From Vibrio sp. Of7-15 (lineage in GTDB: Bacteria > Pseudomonadota > Gammaproteobacteria > Enterobacterales > Vibrionaceae): a stretch of DNA of 64,000 nt. The notes under the pieces are model-generated. The model saw only the letters and a program-made list of their open reading frames with translations, was not told the DNA's origin and searched no databases. Of the stretch, positions 53,942 to 63,939 are shown piece by piece. Within the stretch, counting starts at the first letter, position 1, and every line of letters begins with the position of its first letter. Made by a program: the position numbers and the translations under genes. The stretch is taken from assembly GCF_022347565.1 (NCBI RefSeq), contig NZ_JAKRGH010000010.1, forward strand, positions 101,795-165,794, given 5' to 3'.

Positions 53942-54874
53942 CTAACCGTCTAAATTAATTTGCTCGATTAACTCATCTAACACATGCTGAGCTTTATCTG
54001 TTGGGATCTGACAAGTACCTGCCGCATGGTGACCACCACCATCATAACGCAGCATAAGCTCACCAATATTCGTTTTTGAATTACGATCAAAAATAGACTT
54101 ACCAACAGCGTACACTGTATTTTGTTTTTGGAAGCCCCACATTTTATGGATCGAAATATTACATTCAGGAAATAACGCGTAAATAATGAAGCGGTTACCA
54201 GCATAAATGGTTTCTTCATCAGTAAGATCAAGAACCACTAAATTCTTGTGTACTGTTGCACAACGTAGGATTTGCTCTTTGCATTTAGCTTCATGCTCAA
54301 AGTACAGATCGATGCGTTCTTTAACATCAGGTAAAGCCAGTATTTCATCAATGGTATGGTTCTTACAATAATCGATAAGATCCATCATTAAGTTGTAGTT
54401 CGACACTCTAAATTCACGGAATCGACCTAAACCAGTACGAGCATCCATTAAAAAGTTCAGGAAGTTCCAACCTTTAGGCTCTAGTACTTCTTCACGATTA
54501 AACTGAGCCGAATCCCCTTTATCTACCGCTTCCATCATGTCTTCCCACTCTTTCGGGAAGCGCTTAAAACCACCATAATAGTCCCACACCACACGAGCTG
54601 CAGAAGGGGCATCAGGTTCAATAATATGGTTTGGATTGTCGCCTGTATTACGGATTGTTTCAGATAAGTGGTGATCAAAAACTAGGTGGGCATAATGAAC
54701 ATAAGGTAAGTTGGTAATAATGTCATTTGGCGTGATTTCAATTTTTCCATCTTGCATGTCTTTCGGATGCACAAACTTAATATCATCAATTAAATCCAAC
54801 TGCTTTAGCAGCACAGCACATACCAGACCATCAAAGTCACTACGGGTTACCAACCGAAATTTTGGCTCAGCCAT
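53942..54874 (-). CDS. DHH-family phosphoesterase
   Basis: The ATG at 54874 gives 310 residues. DHH motifs are present: TRSDFDGLVCAVLL, then LVFDHHLSET with the Asp-His-His, then PSAARVVWDYYGG. The C-terminal DHHA1-type GGGHHAAGTCQIP is also present. Homologues in Vibrio are often called exopolyphosphatase. Oligoribonuclease or cyclic dinucleotide activity is possible. It is probably cytoplasmic. Confidence 0.82.
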   Translation of the reverse strand: MAEPKFRLVTRSDFDGLVCAVLLKQLDLIDDIKFVHPKDMQDGKIEITPNDIITNLPYVHYAHLVFDHHLSETIRNTGDNPNHIIEPDAPSAARVVWDYYGGFKRFPKEWEDMMEAVDKGDSAQFNREEVLEPKGWNFLNFLMDARTGLGRFREFRVSNYNLMMDLIDYCKNHTIDEILALPDVKERIDLYFEHEAKCKEQILRCATVHKNLVVLDLTDEETIYAGNRFIIYALFPECNISIHKMWGFQKQNTVYAVGKSIFDRNSKTNIGELMLRYDGGGHHAAGTCQIPTDKAQHVLDELIEQINLDG

Positions 54875-55108
54875 CAAAAATATCCTTTTACGAGTAGTTT
54901 TAAGCGCATTACGCTCACCATACTATATTATGACCATTGATTCAGTACCGAACAGCCTCTATACCCTATGTTAGGTGTTGCAGATCACAGTTTTTTCAAA
55001 GACCTACCTAACCCCCTCAAGTATAGATACAAAATAACAGATTGAGAAAGTTATCGATCACGTTCAAAATATCGTCCCATCTCTTAGTGAAAATTACCTC
55101 CCGACTTT

Positions 55109-55660
55109 ATGCCTGTATTACTCGATTTACTACAACGTGCTGGCTTGGCTGAACTGACTAGCTCTTCGCAAACACAAGAAGAGTCAGACACCTTTATTAC
55201 AGCCTACTCCAGCGCCTTCGACGCAGTCTGCAAACAAAAACCAGATAGCACCCAAAACGATCTTCTACTGGGCTTTATAACCAAAACCTATTTAGCCAAA
55301 AGAGAGTATTACCAAGCCCAAGAAGAAAGTATGGAGAACATGCGCCAAGTTTTTAAGGATACGGTAGGAAAAGAACACGCAGGTAAATTCAAGTCTCAAG
55401 AATCTGATTCATTGCAATTTACCGCGTCTGTATGGTTTATGGTGCAAGGTTATACAGGCATTGATTACAGCTACGCTTATGAGCATGCTGATGACATTGC
55501 GCATCTGTTAAGCCAACAAGCTGAACAAATAGAGTCTATCCGATCCGAACTCATGAGGAGTTACTATGTGGGCGTTGAACATTCTCAGAGGAATAAAGAT
55601 AAAAGTTCTTTTATTTCTGCCCTCACCCAGCCACTAAGACGCTGGTTTAAACGTCACTGA
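55109..55660 (+). CDS. Helical cytoplasmic protein, unknown
   Basis: This 183-residue protein is helical throughout with no signal peptide (LLDLLQRAGLAELTSSSQTQ, QAEQIESIRSELMRSYYVGV). The C-terminus is basic (LRRWFKRH). Similar proteins seem common in Vibrionaceae, but no function is known. Its 3' end overlaps the convergent acetyltransferase gene by 27 bases. Confidence 0.65.
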   Translation: MPVLLDLLQRAGLAELTSSSQTQEESDTFITAYSSAFDAVCKQKPDSTQNDLLLGFITKTYLAKREYYQAQEESMENMRQVFKDTVGKEHAGKFKSQESDSLQFTASVWFMVQGYTGIDYSYAYEHADDIAHLLSQQAEQIESIRSELMRSYYVGVEHSQRNKDKSSFISALTQPLRRWFKRH

Positions 55661-56152
55661 ATACAGCGCGAGTGATGGACCACTCACCGCCTCTTCAACA
55701 TTACGCTCAAACGATAGGCCCAACTTTTCAAGCAAACGAATACAAGGCAAATTATGGGAAAGCGTAATGGCGACTAATTTGGCTAACCCCAATGACGTTC
55801 TTGCGTACTCCAAAGTTACTTGAGCAGACTCAAACCCATAACCTTTATTGCAATATTCAGGAAGAAAACCGTAGCCAATATCAATATCTTCAAGGTTTTC
55901 TCGCTTCACAAGGCCACAAATGCCAATAGGCGTTTTTGATTCTTTCAGCTCCACTAAGTACAGACCAAGCCCAGCAATTTGATACATTGGGAGAAAGCTG
56001 TCTAATAGATAATATTTTGCGTCGCGTACGGAGCGTAAATTTTTATCTCCAACAAAACGTAAAAATTCATCGCTATTATACAGTCGGTAAATAAACTCGG
56101 CATCTTTTGCGCTTAATTGGCGAAACCTCACTCGATCCGTTTCAGCAAACAT
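55634..56152 (-). CDS. GNAT-family N-acetyltransferase
   Basis: This 172-residue protein has the RimJ/RimL-type fold: VRFRQLSAKDAEFIYRLYNS, then GICGLVKRENLEDIDIGYGF, then the acetyl-CoA loop LPEYCNKGYGFESAQVTLEY, then ITLSHNLPCIRLLEKLGLSF. The acceptor is not known. It lies ten bases downstream of nrfF, so it may be co-transcribed with the nrf assembly genes. Confidence 0.88.
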   Translation of the reverse strand: MFAETDRVRFRQLSAKDAEFIYRLYNSDEFLRFVGDKNLRSVRDAKYYLLDSFLPMYQIAGLGLYLVELKESKTPIGICGLVKRENLEDIDIGYGFLPEYCNKGYGFESAQVTLEYARTSLGLAKLVAITLSHNLPCIRLLEKLGLSFERNVEEAVSGPSLALYSVTFKPAS

Positions 56153-56162
56153 AATTTCCCTT

Positions 56163-56621
56163 TTATTCGTTTATTGAACTTTTCACTTTACGATACCCAA
56201 TAAAGGTAAACAGTAATAGTAGTGCAACTGGACCTAACCATAATAAATAAGTGCGAGGCTCAAATTTCGGTTGATACAATACAAAATCACCAAATCGATC
56301 GATCATAAATCCAATAATTTCAGTGTCCGTTTTTCCCTCATCCACCATCTTGTACACTTCTAAACGTAAATCTTTTGCGATTGGTGAATTAGATTCCATT
56401 AAGTTCTGGTTTTGACACTGCGGGCAGCGTAATGCTTTCGCTAATTGCACCGCACGGGTTTGCTCTTGTTCACTCTCAAATTGAAAAGTTTCGACTTGTT
56501 CAATGCGCTGCAGATCTGCTGCCGAAAAGATAGCATTCACCGACCCTTCCAGCTGGGGGCTTCCATACAAAAATGTAGGAAAGAAACTAAATATAACAAT
56601 AAGATACCGTAACATCATCAT
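56163..56621 (-). CDS. nrfF: Haem lyase subunit NrfF (CcmH-like)
   Basis: This 152-residue protein has a signal peptide, the haem-lyase motif LRCPQCQNQNL with its CxxC, and a C-terminal membrane anchor (LLWLGPVALLLLFTFIGYRK). With NrfE it would attach haem to apocytochrome, possibly at the CWSCK site of NrfA. It is the last nrf gene in the row on this strand. Three Met codons at the start make the exact first residue uncertain. Confidence 0.85.
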   Translation of the reverse strand: MMMLRYLIVIFSFFPTFLYGSPQLEGSVNAIFSAADLQRIEQVETFQFESEQEQTRAVQLAKALRCPQCQNQNLMESNSPIAKDLRLEVYKMVDEGKTDTEIIGFMIDRFGDFVLYQPKFEPRTYLLWLGPVALLLLFTFIGYRKVKSSINE

Positions 56622-56626
56622 ATGGT

Positions 56627-57157
56627 TCAGCTTCTCAATTTGTTAACTAAAGGAGCAAAATGTTTTTGCCACACAACATCGTTTAAAGCACCAATGTAGC
56701 GAAAAAGAATGGTGCCATTGTGATCAACCAAATAGGTTTCGGGAGTTCCATACACGCCAAGATCCAAAGCCAACTCTCCTCTTGGATCAAAAATAATGTT
56801 TTGATATGGATTACCCGTTTGATCTAGCACATCCAACGCCGCATATTTATCATCCCGATAGTTCAAACCAATCAGATTCACTCCCTGTTCTTTCGAAAGC
56901 TGAGTTAAATACGGGTGTTCTTTTTTACATATCCCACACCACGATGCCCATACGTTAAGTAAACTCACTTCACCATGAAAAACATTTTGATTTAAGCGAG
57001 CATCACGCTCAGTAAGCGATGGTAAATCAAAATCAGGGACGGACTTTCCCACCAGAGGCGATGGCGGTACAGCCGAATTTTTCGCCGACAGCCCCGCAAT
57101 TAAGCCACCAGCAACAAAAATAACTAAGATAAAAGGGATAAATAATCGTAACTTCAT
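56627..57157 (-). CDS. dsbE: Thioredoxin-like periplasmic protein (CcmG/DsbE type)
   Basis: The start at 57157 gives 176 residues with a membrane anchor (MKLRLFIPFILVIFVAGGLI). The active site is WASWCGICKKE, with CGIC in place of the more common C-P/x-T-C of CcmG. The cis-Pro region is DLGVYGTPETYLVD. It should keep cytochrome cysteines reduced for haem attachment in the nrf system. A longer frame begins 45 bases upstream. Confidence 0.82.
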   Translation of the reverse strand: MKLRLFIPFILVIFVAGGLIAGLSAKNSAVPPSPLVGKSVPDFDLPSLTERDARLNQNVFHGEVSLLNVWASWCGICKKEHPYLTQLSKEQGVNLIGLNYRDDKYAALDVLDQTGNPYQNIIFDPRGELALDLGVYGTPETYLVDHNGTILFRYIGALNDVVWQKHFAPLVNKLRS

Positions 57158-57182
57158 GACATTCACTATTTGCTTTTTATAT

Positions 57183-59132
57183 TCAGTGTTCATTTGCGGC
57201 AAAACTCAATTCGCCTTCTTGCCGAACAGCAAGTCTACGTTTATTTTTCACCAAAGACAGTACTGCCATTAAACCTCCCAACATCATGAGCAAACTTCCC
57301 ACCCATAACCATCGAACAAAAGCTTTATATTGGATACGCACCGCATACTCATGACGGCTTAATTTTTCTCCTAATGTAATATACATGTCCCCCAGCCATC
57401 CCCAAGCGATCCCAGGCTCACTCATGTTCATTGTTCTTACGGAATAATGACGACGCTCTGGCTGAATCAACACTGATTTTTTCTGCTGACTGGTCACATG
57501 AATAACCGCTTTTTCTGAGGTGTAATTTGGCCCAACCAGAAGCTCTGTATCCACATATTCAACCTGTAAATCTCGGAGCTGTACCACTGACCCGGGCCCC
57601 ATTTTCACGCTGGTTTCATAAGAATAAACGCTCTCTAATGCAGCTCCAACTACCGTAACCGCAACCCCTAAATGCGCTACTACCATGGCGTACTGCCGTA
57701 GTGAAAACTTACCTTTGGATATAAAAACGGATTTAAAACCTGTTAGTGCAATCCAAACCGCCATACTAAGGGCCAATAGAGTAATGAAACCACCTTCTGC
57801 TCCAAGTAGAAAGAACACCACACTACCAATACCACAAGACAGCAAACCCAATTGCACCACCATTTTTTTCAAAACACTGGACGATGTTTGTTTCCATCGA
57901 CTTAACGGAGCCAGCCCCATAAACACAAAAATTAGCAAACATAGTGGTGCAAATAAGGCATTAAAATACGGCGCACCGACAGAAATATTCCCCAAATTAA
58001 GGGCTTGAAAAATCATGGGGTAAAATGTACCAAGCAATACCATCAACGTAGTTACGGCAAACATGCTGTTACCCGCTAAAAGTAGCACCTCTCGGCTAAT
58101 AAAACTCTCTAATTTTACGATCGGGATTTGGTGAGAACGCATCGAGTACAACGTCAGAGCAACAAATAAGGCCACCACTAAGATCGCCAATAAAACCAGC
58201 CCGCGAGTTGGATCCACTGCAAACGCATGAACCGATGTGAGCACACCAGATCGAACAACAAAAGTGCCGAGTAAACTTAAGCAAAAAGTGAAAATAGCAA
58301 GTAAAAAACTCCAATTAAGCAACACTTTTCGCTTTTCACTGGCAATCAGAGAATGCAGTAATGCGGTTCCAGTTAACCAAGGCAGTAAAGAGGCATTTTC
58401 GACCGGATCCCAAAACCACCACCCTCCCCAACCTAGCTCATAATACGCCCACCAAGAACCTAAGCTAATGCCTCCTGTTAGCATCACCCACGCGGCTAAC
58501 GTCCAAGGCCGGCTCCACTTCGCCCACGGCAGATTAATATCTTTCATGGTTAACGCTGCGACAGCAAAAGCAAACACACCAGAAAAACCAACATAACCAA
58601 GGTACAGCATTGGCGGATGAAAAATCAGCCCGACATCTTGCAGCATAGGGTTAAGATCGCGCCCTTCTGCTGGCACAATTAATAAACGTTCGAACGGATT
58701 TGAAGCCAGCAAGGTAAATAACGCAAACGCGGCACTTAACATAGCAAGCACCGTTAACACGCGAGAAATGTAGTTTTGGTGATGGTGGCGATGAACAAAC
58801 GCAATAGCGACAGACCAACAGACCAAGGAGAATAACCAAAAAAGCAATGACCCTTCATGGCCGCCCCAAACCGCTGCTATTTTAAAAAACATTGGCAGGT
58901 GAGAGTTAGAATGCGCAGCAATGTAAGAAACAGAAAAATCATCTACGGCAAAGCCATAGGCTAATAAAAAAAGAGAAAGAGAAATAGATACAAAAGCACC
59001 GTAGCTTAATCGCCACGCATAACGAATAAGATGTGGATCTTTTTTGGCAAAACCGATCAACGGGATCACACTGCCAAGTAAGGCTAATACAGCCCCTAAA
59101 ATTAACGCTAAATGACCAAACTCTGGGATCAT
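57183..59132 (-). CDS. nrfE: Haem lyase NrfE (CcmF family)
   Basis: This 649-residue protein has about fifteen membrane segments. The WWD-type motif is visible as WGGWWFWDPVENASLLPWL. His residues in FKIAAVWGGHEGSLLFW and in GLIFHPPMLYLGYVG match CcmF haem ligands. It works with NrfF on cytochrome c552. It overlaps the next gene region closely. Confidence 0.9.
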   Translation of the reverse strand: MIPEFGHLALILGAVLALLGSVIPLIGFAKKDPHLIRYAWRLSYGAFVSISLSLFLLAYGFAVDDFSVSYIAAHSNSHLPMFFKIAAVWGGHEGSLLFWLFSLVCWSVAIAFVHRHHHQNYISRVLTVLAMLSAAFALFTLLASNPFERLLIVPAEGRDLNPMLQDVGLIFHPPMLYLGYVGFSGVFAFAVAALTMKDINLPWAKWSRPWTLAAWVMLTGGISLGSWWAYYELGWGGWWFWDPVENASLLPWLTGTALLHSLIASEKRKVLLNWSFLLAIFTFCLSLLGTFVVRSGVLTSVHAFAVDPTRGLVLLAILVVALFVALTLYSMRSHQIPIVKLESFISREVLLLAGNSMFAVTTLMVLLGTFYPMIFQALNLGNISVGAPYFNALFAPLCLLIFVFMGLAPLSRWKQTSSSVLKKMVVQLGLLSCGIGSVVFFLLGAEGGFITLLALSMAVWIALTGFKSVFISKGKFSLRQYAMVVAHLGVAVTVVGAALESVYSYETSVKMGPGSVVQLRDLQVEYVDTELLVGPNYTSEKAVIHVTSQQKKSVLIQPERRHYSVRTMNMSEPGIAWGWLGDMYITLGEKLSRHEYAVRIQYKAFVRWLWVGSLLMMLGGLMAVLSLVKNKRRLAVRQEGELSFAANEH

Positions 59133-59266
59133 ATAAAATTCCGATTATATATTTGCCATACAGAGAAAAGTACATCTCTGCATGGCAATATTATGAGTAA
59201 GAGCTCATCAGACGTGTCCCTCAATTAGTTACATAGAAATAATCATCGCAGAACACATCTAGATAG

Positions 59267-60247
59267 CTATACAATCGTCATCTGACCTGCATACAAAATA
59301 AACGTACGCAGCATTAAAACTCCAAGCAAGCTTAATGACGTCACCAACATAATAAAGGCTTTATGATGTTTAACCCCTTCCGGACTCACAAAGTTCAATG
59401 TGAGTGGTACTAGCATGCCCAATCCGATCACACCATACCAAAACCAGTTAGCCCAAAAGCCTTCCCCTATTGCAGCCATGGCAGCCGCTTCTTTTTGGCC
59501 TCCACCTAAAATCAGCCCAATGAAAAATGCAAATAGAACAAACAATTCGAACAAAACAACTGGGCGTTCAAATTTGTGAATCCATTTTACGCTTGCACTG
59601 TGTACCGACTCTTTAAAGCCGATAATTCCAAACAACAAGCACGCTGCGGCACCGGAAGATAGGCTAGAAAAGAGGAACAAAATCGGTAAAACAGGGTTAT
59701 TTAATAGTGGGTAAGTTTTCAACGCAGACAGTAAAAAGCCAGTATACGCAGCCAGCAAAATAGCTAAGAAGCCTAAAAACAGCTCGATGCCGTTTTCAAA
59801 TTTTTTCAGCTGAGGCAACACTTTTTCAATCAGCGGAAGTACCTTCTTCGCAACAGGGACACGATCTTTAAGAAAAGTAACTACCTCATCTTTATAAATC
59901 ACGGCTAACCAAGCAAACAACACCATCATGTATACTTGGAATAAAATCACCCCCATCGACATAATAGAAGTTGGATTATAAAAGATCATAATCTTCCAAA
60001 AAGACAACGGCTTAGTCAGGTGGAAAATCAAAATCGTTAAACCACTGATGATCCCGAGTGGCGCTAATATCGCAGTCGCTTTAATCATACCATTCGCAGC
60101 GGGATTACCTTCAATAACCTTCCGCTTTAAATAAATGGCAATCATAACGGCCCCAGCAGACATACCCGCTAAAAACAGATAAATGGCAATGATCCAGTCC
60201 CACACTAAAGAATCGAAGTAGAAGGCATCGGCAAATGTTGAACTCAT
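59267..60247 (-). CDS. nrfD: NrfD membrane quinol dehydrogenase subunit
   Basis: This 326-residue protein has about eight to nine membrane segments of the NrfD/PsrC type (WDWIIAIYLFLAGMSAGAVM, LFLFSSLSSGAAACLLFG). It takes electrons from menaquinol and passes them to NrfC. The start overlaps the stop of nrfC (ATGA). Confidence 0.92.
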   Translation of the reverse strand: MSSTFADAFYFDSLVWDWIIAIYLFLAGMSAGAVMIAIYLKRKVIEGNPAANGMIKATAILAPLGIISGLTILIFHLTKPLSFWKIMIFYNPTSIMSMGVILFQVYMMVLFAWLAVIYKDEVVTFLKDRVPVAKKVLPLIEKVLPQLKKFENGIELFLGFLAILLAAYTGFLLSALKTYPLLNNPVLPILFLFSSLSSGAAACLLFGIIGFKESVHSASVKWIHKFERPVVLFELFVLFAFFIGLILGGGQKEAAAMAAIGEGFWANWFWYGVIGLGMLVPLTLNFVSPEGVKHHKAFIMLVTSLSLLGVLMLRTFILYAGQMTIV

Positions 60248-60933
60248 CCTTTTATCTCCCCTTTTTGATGCGGCACTTTATACAGCTTAGGCTTCGTACC
60301 TAATTCCACTTTTGAGCGATAAACCAACTTTTGGTTAAGCACTTGGTTTATTTCACTCTGCGGATCATTCAAATCACCAAACGTCAGTGCTTTGGTCGGG
60401 CACGATTCTACACAAGCTGGTAGCTTTCCTGCCTTTAAGTTGGTATCACGACAAAAATTACACTTATCAGCTGATTTCGTTTCTGGCTGGATAAAACGCA
60501 CTTTATAAGGGCATGCCGCTAAGCAGTAGCCACAACCTACACATTTGAACGCATCAACATCCACTATGCCTGTTTTTGGATCTTTATACGAAGCTCCTGT
60601 CGGGCACACATACACACATGGCGCATTATCACAATGCTGACAAGAGACACGGCTGAATTGGTAATCAGCATTTGGAAATTCACCTTGTGGCTCACTGCGC
60701 ACTATCTCAAGCCTTGATACTCCATCAGGGACATTATTTGTTTCTCGACAAGCATCAGTACAAGCCGTACAGCCAATACACAAGGTTTCATCGTGTACCA
60801 TACCATAGCGCTTATCACCGTCTTCCATGGTGTTTACTACCGATTTATTACCAAATGCCGCTGTACTGGCAACACCCGTGGTAAAAATAACGGCACCAGA
60901 TCCTACGAGAAAATTTCGTCTAGAACATGTCAT
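60244..60933 (-). CDS. nrfC: NrfC iron-sulfur protein
   Basis: The ATG at 60933 has GGGGAGAG upstream, giving 229 residues. It starts with a Tat signal (CSRRNFLVGSGAVI). Four cysteine clusters typical of four 4Fe-4S centres are visible: CIGCTACTDAC, CQHCDNAPCVYVCP, CVGCGYCLAACP and CNFCRDTNL. It carries electrons from NrfD to NrfB. Confidence 0.93.
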   Translation of the reverse strand: MTCSRRNFLVGSGAVIFTTGVASTAAFGNKSVVNTMEDGDKRYGMVHDETLCIGCTACTDACRETNNVPDGVSRLEIVRSEPQGEFPNADYQFSRVSCQHCDNAPCVYVCPTGASYKDPKTGIVDVDAFKCVGCGYCLAACPYKVRFIQPETKSADKCNFCRDTNLKAGKLPACVESCPTKALTFGDLNDPQSEINQVLNQKLVYRSKVELGTKPKLYKVPHQKGEIKG

Positions 60934-60944
60934 CTTCTCTCCCC

Positions 60945-61544
60945 CTACTCTTCTTTTTTCAAGTCTGAGTGGCAGTCGACACACATCTTGATCTTTTCTT
61001 TACGTTCAAGCCCTTTCATTGCGTCTTTTTCAGCATGAACCGTATGGCATGACGCACAGGTTAAGTTGACGGCATGAACATCGTGAGTCCAACTTTTTTC
61101 ACGTAGATCAGTGGCTTCATGACAATCAATACATGTCTGATTTTTTGAAAAAATAAACGCGTTATCCAGTACGGTTTTATGAGTCCCCGCAACCGATTGG
61201 CTTGCCCCTAATTTCTTCACTTCAGGTGCACCATCTCGATGCTGCGGGCCAATAGTGCTATGACAATCCACACAACTTAACTCACGATTTGTTTTCCCGT
61301 GAATAACGTCACCATGTGTACCTTGAAGTGTACTTTTTGAATCCTTGTGGCATTGAATACACTGGTAATCTTGATCGCGTATAAACGTAACTTGATGCTT
61401 CTCAGATGCCGAGTTTGAACTAGCAACCTCAGAGGTTGTACGTTGTGGCTCAGGATCTGCGACAACACTGAATGATAAGCCATACATACAAGTAACTAAC
61501 AATCCTGTTAGCAGTGTACACATTGCTATTTTTACATTGCCCAT
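60945..61544 (-). CDS. nrfB: NrfB pentahaem cytochrome c
   Basis: The ATG at 61544 gives 199 residues with a signal peptide. Five CxxCH haem sites are present in order: CIQCHK, CVDCHS, CIDCHE, CASCHT and CVDCHS. NrfB is the electron donor to NrfA. It is the first gene of the nrfBCD row. It is divergent from nrfA. Confidence 0.93.
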   Translation of the reverse strand: MGNVKIAMCTLLTGLLVTCMYGLSFSVVADPEPQRTTSEVASSNSASEKHQVTFIRDQDYQCIQCHKDSKSTLQGTHGDVIHGKTNRELSCVDCHSTIGPQHRDGAPEVKKLGASQSVAGTHKTVLDNAFIFSKNQTCIDCHEATDLREKSWTHDVHAVNLTCASCHTVHAEKDAMKGLERKEKIKMCVDCHSDLKKEE

Positions 61545-62120
61545 GATTAATCCTTTTATTTCCTTATATGATCTTCCAATCACACGAATAATGAGGAAAC
61601 ACTCTATTATTTTTTATATTCAACATTGCTTTTGATTTCTTTATTAATAAATACCGAGAAATTTAACACTCACTTATAAATAAAGACATCAATTGATACT
61701 GATTCTTATTTAACTGTTAGCCACAACGCTTAACAGCAATTATTAAACAATATTTCAAAATATTAATATTTGATTCATGTAGAAGTTAGCCCATAAGGGG
61801 TAGTAGAAATGCACCTTTTATGATTAGGATCAATTTAAACACTATAAATGACTGATTTTAATAAAGTATTAAATATTCAGTTGCATATTTCTATTCACCC
61901 TAAAGGAAAATACCACTTTAGGGTTAATTTTTATTTTTCATGATACTAAAAAGGGTTTTAATTATATTTAATTAAACTTTTTGATCTAAAACAAATAACG
62001 TATTTATTTATTTCATCTCTAATTTAATTTCCATTACTATTATGTGGATTTTCAGGTTCTTATTTTAGCCACCTTCACAACGCTTGGCTTTTTTATAATT
62101 TGAATACTGGAGATACAATT
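61545..62120. promoter_or_regulatory. Divergent nrf control region with FNR-like sites
   Basis: This 576-base AT-rich gap lies between nrfB and nrfA. ATGATTAGGATCAA (61820-61833) matches the FNR consensus TTGAT-N4-ATCAA in nine of ten fixed bases. TTGATCTAAAACAA (61981-61994) matches nine of ten too. The second is 133 bases upstream of the nrfA start and would place a transcription start near 62029 if centred at -41.5. A weaker match lies at 61693. Nitrite or nitrate control by NarP is expected from other species but was not identified. Confidence 0.55.
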
Positions 62121-63551
62121 GTGAGCATACAATGGACACGTAAATCTGCCGCACTCATCACCCTGCTATCTGCGTTGTTTTTAAGTAACAATGCACTAGC
62201 AACAGATGAACGTGCAGAGAAACCAAGAATAGAACCTCGCAATGAGCAATTTGAACAAGCTCATCCTGAACAATATCGTACATGGAAAGCCACAAGCGAA
62301 AGTGAAGATATTGAAGATGCATTAAAAGAAGATCCAAACATGGTGATCATGTGGGCTGGGTATGGTTTTGCAAAGGACTATAACAAAGCTCGCGGGCATT
62401 TTTACGCCATAGCAGATGTACGCCAAACCCTGCGTACAGGTGCCCCTAAAGATGAAAAATCAGGCCCTATGGTCATGGCATGTTGGAGCTGTAAAAGCCC
62501 AGACGTTGCTCGCATGATTGATGAGCAAGGTGAAAATGCTTACTTCTCAGGAAAATGGTCAAAAGGAGGCTCTGAAATCGTTAATGCTATTGGCTGTTCA
62601 GATTGCCATAATACCAACAGTGAGGCCTTTAAACGCGGTGAGCCAGAGCTAGCACTCACCCGCCCTCACGTTGAACGTGGCATGATCACCATTGGTAAAA
62701 AATTTGAAGATCAGCCTCGCTTAGACCAACAAGCTCAGGTCTGTGCTCAGTGCCACGTCGAATATTACTTCACAGGGCCAACAAAAGCAGTGAAATTTCC
62801 TTGGGACAAAGGAACTACGGTTGATGAAATGGAAGCCTACTACGATGAGATCGGCTTTAAAGACTGGACCCACAAAGTTTCTAAAGCCCCCATGCTAAAG
62901 GCACAACACCCTGGTTATGAGACATGGCGTGATGGCATTCACGGTAAAAATAACGTCACCTGTGTCGATTGCCATATGCCTAAAGTTCAAAATGAAGATG
63001 GAACGGTATTTACCGATCACAAAGTGGGTAATCCATTTGATCGATTTGAAGACACGTGTGCTCAGTGTCATACACAAACCAAAAAAATGCTCAAAGATGT
63101 TGTTGCTACACGTAAATCTCAAGTACTTGAAATGAAGCTCACCGCAGAAAAACAAATTGTCGCCGCGCATTTTGAAGCCAAAGCAGCATGGGATGCAGGC
63201 GCAACTGAAGAAGAAATGCAACCAATCCTAATGGATATTCGTCATGCACAATGGCGTTGGGATTACGCCATTGCTTCTCATGGCATACACATGCATGCAC
63301 CTGAAGTAGCACTTCGTGACTTAGGCACTGCAGTAGATAAAGCAACGGATGCTCGTACAAAGCTCATCCGTCTACTGGCTAAAAAAGGCATTACGGATCC
63401 TATCGAACTGCCCGATATTTCCACTAAACTCAAGGCACAGCAAGCTCTAGGTATGGATATGGATAAAATGAATGCAGAAAAAGAAGACTTCTTAAAAACA
63501 GTCGCGCCTCAATGGGACAAGCAAGCAGAGGTTCGCGAAGCAACGTATTAA
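62121..63551 (+). CDS. nrfA: Ammonia-forming cytochrome c nitrite reductase NrfA
   Basis: The GTG at 62121 has GGAG at the right distance and gives 476 residues with a signal peptide. An in-frame TTG at 62100 is less likely. The catalytic haem site is CWSCK (about residues 121-125), with Lys replacing His. Four CxxCH sites follow (CSDCH, CAQCH, CVDCH, CAQCH). NrfA reduces nitrite to ammonia in the periplasm. It is divergent from its electron-transfer genes. Confidence 0.96.
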   Translation: MSIQWTRKSAALITLLSALFLSNNALATDERAEKPRIEPRNEQFEQAHPEQYRTWKATSESEDIEDALKEDPNMVIMWAGYGFAKDYNKARGHFYAIADVRQTLRTGAPKDEKSGPMVMACWSCKSPDVARMIDEQGENAYFSGKWSKGGSEIVNAIGCSDCHNTNSEAFKRGEPELALTRPHVERGMITIGKKFEDQPRLDQQAQVCAQCHVEYYFTGPTKAVKFPWDKGTTVDEMEAYYDEIGFKDWTHKVSKAPMLKAQHPGYETWRDGIHGKNNVTCVDCHMPKVQNEDGTVFTDHKVGNPFDRFEDTCAQCHTQTKKMLKDVVATRKSQVLEMKLTAEKQIVAAHFEAKAAWDAGATEEEMQPILMDIRHAQWRWDYAIASHGIHMHAPEVALRDLGTAVDKATDARTKLIRLLAKKGITDPIELPDISTKLKAQQALGMDMDKMNAEKEDFLKTVAPQWDKQAEVREATY

Positions 63552-63620
63552 TTAATTCACATACCAAAAAGAGTAGAAGCCACTCACTAATAAATCGCTT
63601 CTAGTCAGAAAAATCACCTC

Positions 63621-63650
63621 AAAGTGCTGGTAAAAATATCAGCACTTTTT
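63621..63650 (+). terminator. Terminator of nrfA
   Basis: AAAGTGCTG (63621-63629) pairs with CAGCACTTT (63640-63648), and further T follow. Confidence 0.85.
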
Positions 63651-63792
63651 ATGCACTAAAAGTGTACCCAACTCGCCTTCCAAGCTAAATAACACGAGAT
63701 CGGAATAATTGAAGCCACTCAACTTGCACTTTTAGCGCTAAGCTTCGCTACACTCACCCCAATAGTAAAAAGTAAATATCTTAAACACAAAA

Positions 63793-63818
63793 AAGCCCCA
63801 GCATTTCTGCTAGGGCTT
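63793..63818 (-). terminator. Terminator of the tRNA operon
   Basis: On the minus strand AAGCCCTAGCAGAAATGCTG, then GGGCTT, is followed by a run of T. It stands seven bases after the 3' end of tRNA-Gly. Confidence 0.85.
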
Positions 63819-63824
63819 CTTATT

Positions 63825-63900
63825 TGGAGCGACACACGAGGTTCGAACTCGTGACCTCAACCTTGGCAAGGTTGCGCTCTACCAGCTGAGCTAGTGTCGC
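63825..63900 (-). tRNA. tRNA-Gly (anticodon GCC)
   Basis: Read on the minus strand the gene begins GCGACACTAGCTCAGCTGGT and ends GTGTCGCTCCA. The acceptor stem pairs GCGACAC with GTGTCGC. The anticodon loop is CTTGCCAAG with anticodon GCC. The T loop has GTTCGAAC. The CCA end is encoded. The 76-base cloverleaf is complete. Confidence 0.97.
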
Positions 63901-63939
63901 GTTGCTGAAATCTTATAAAAGATATCAGACTTAATGAGA

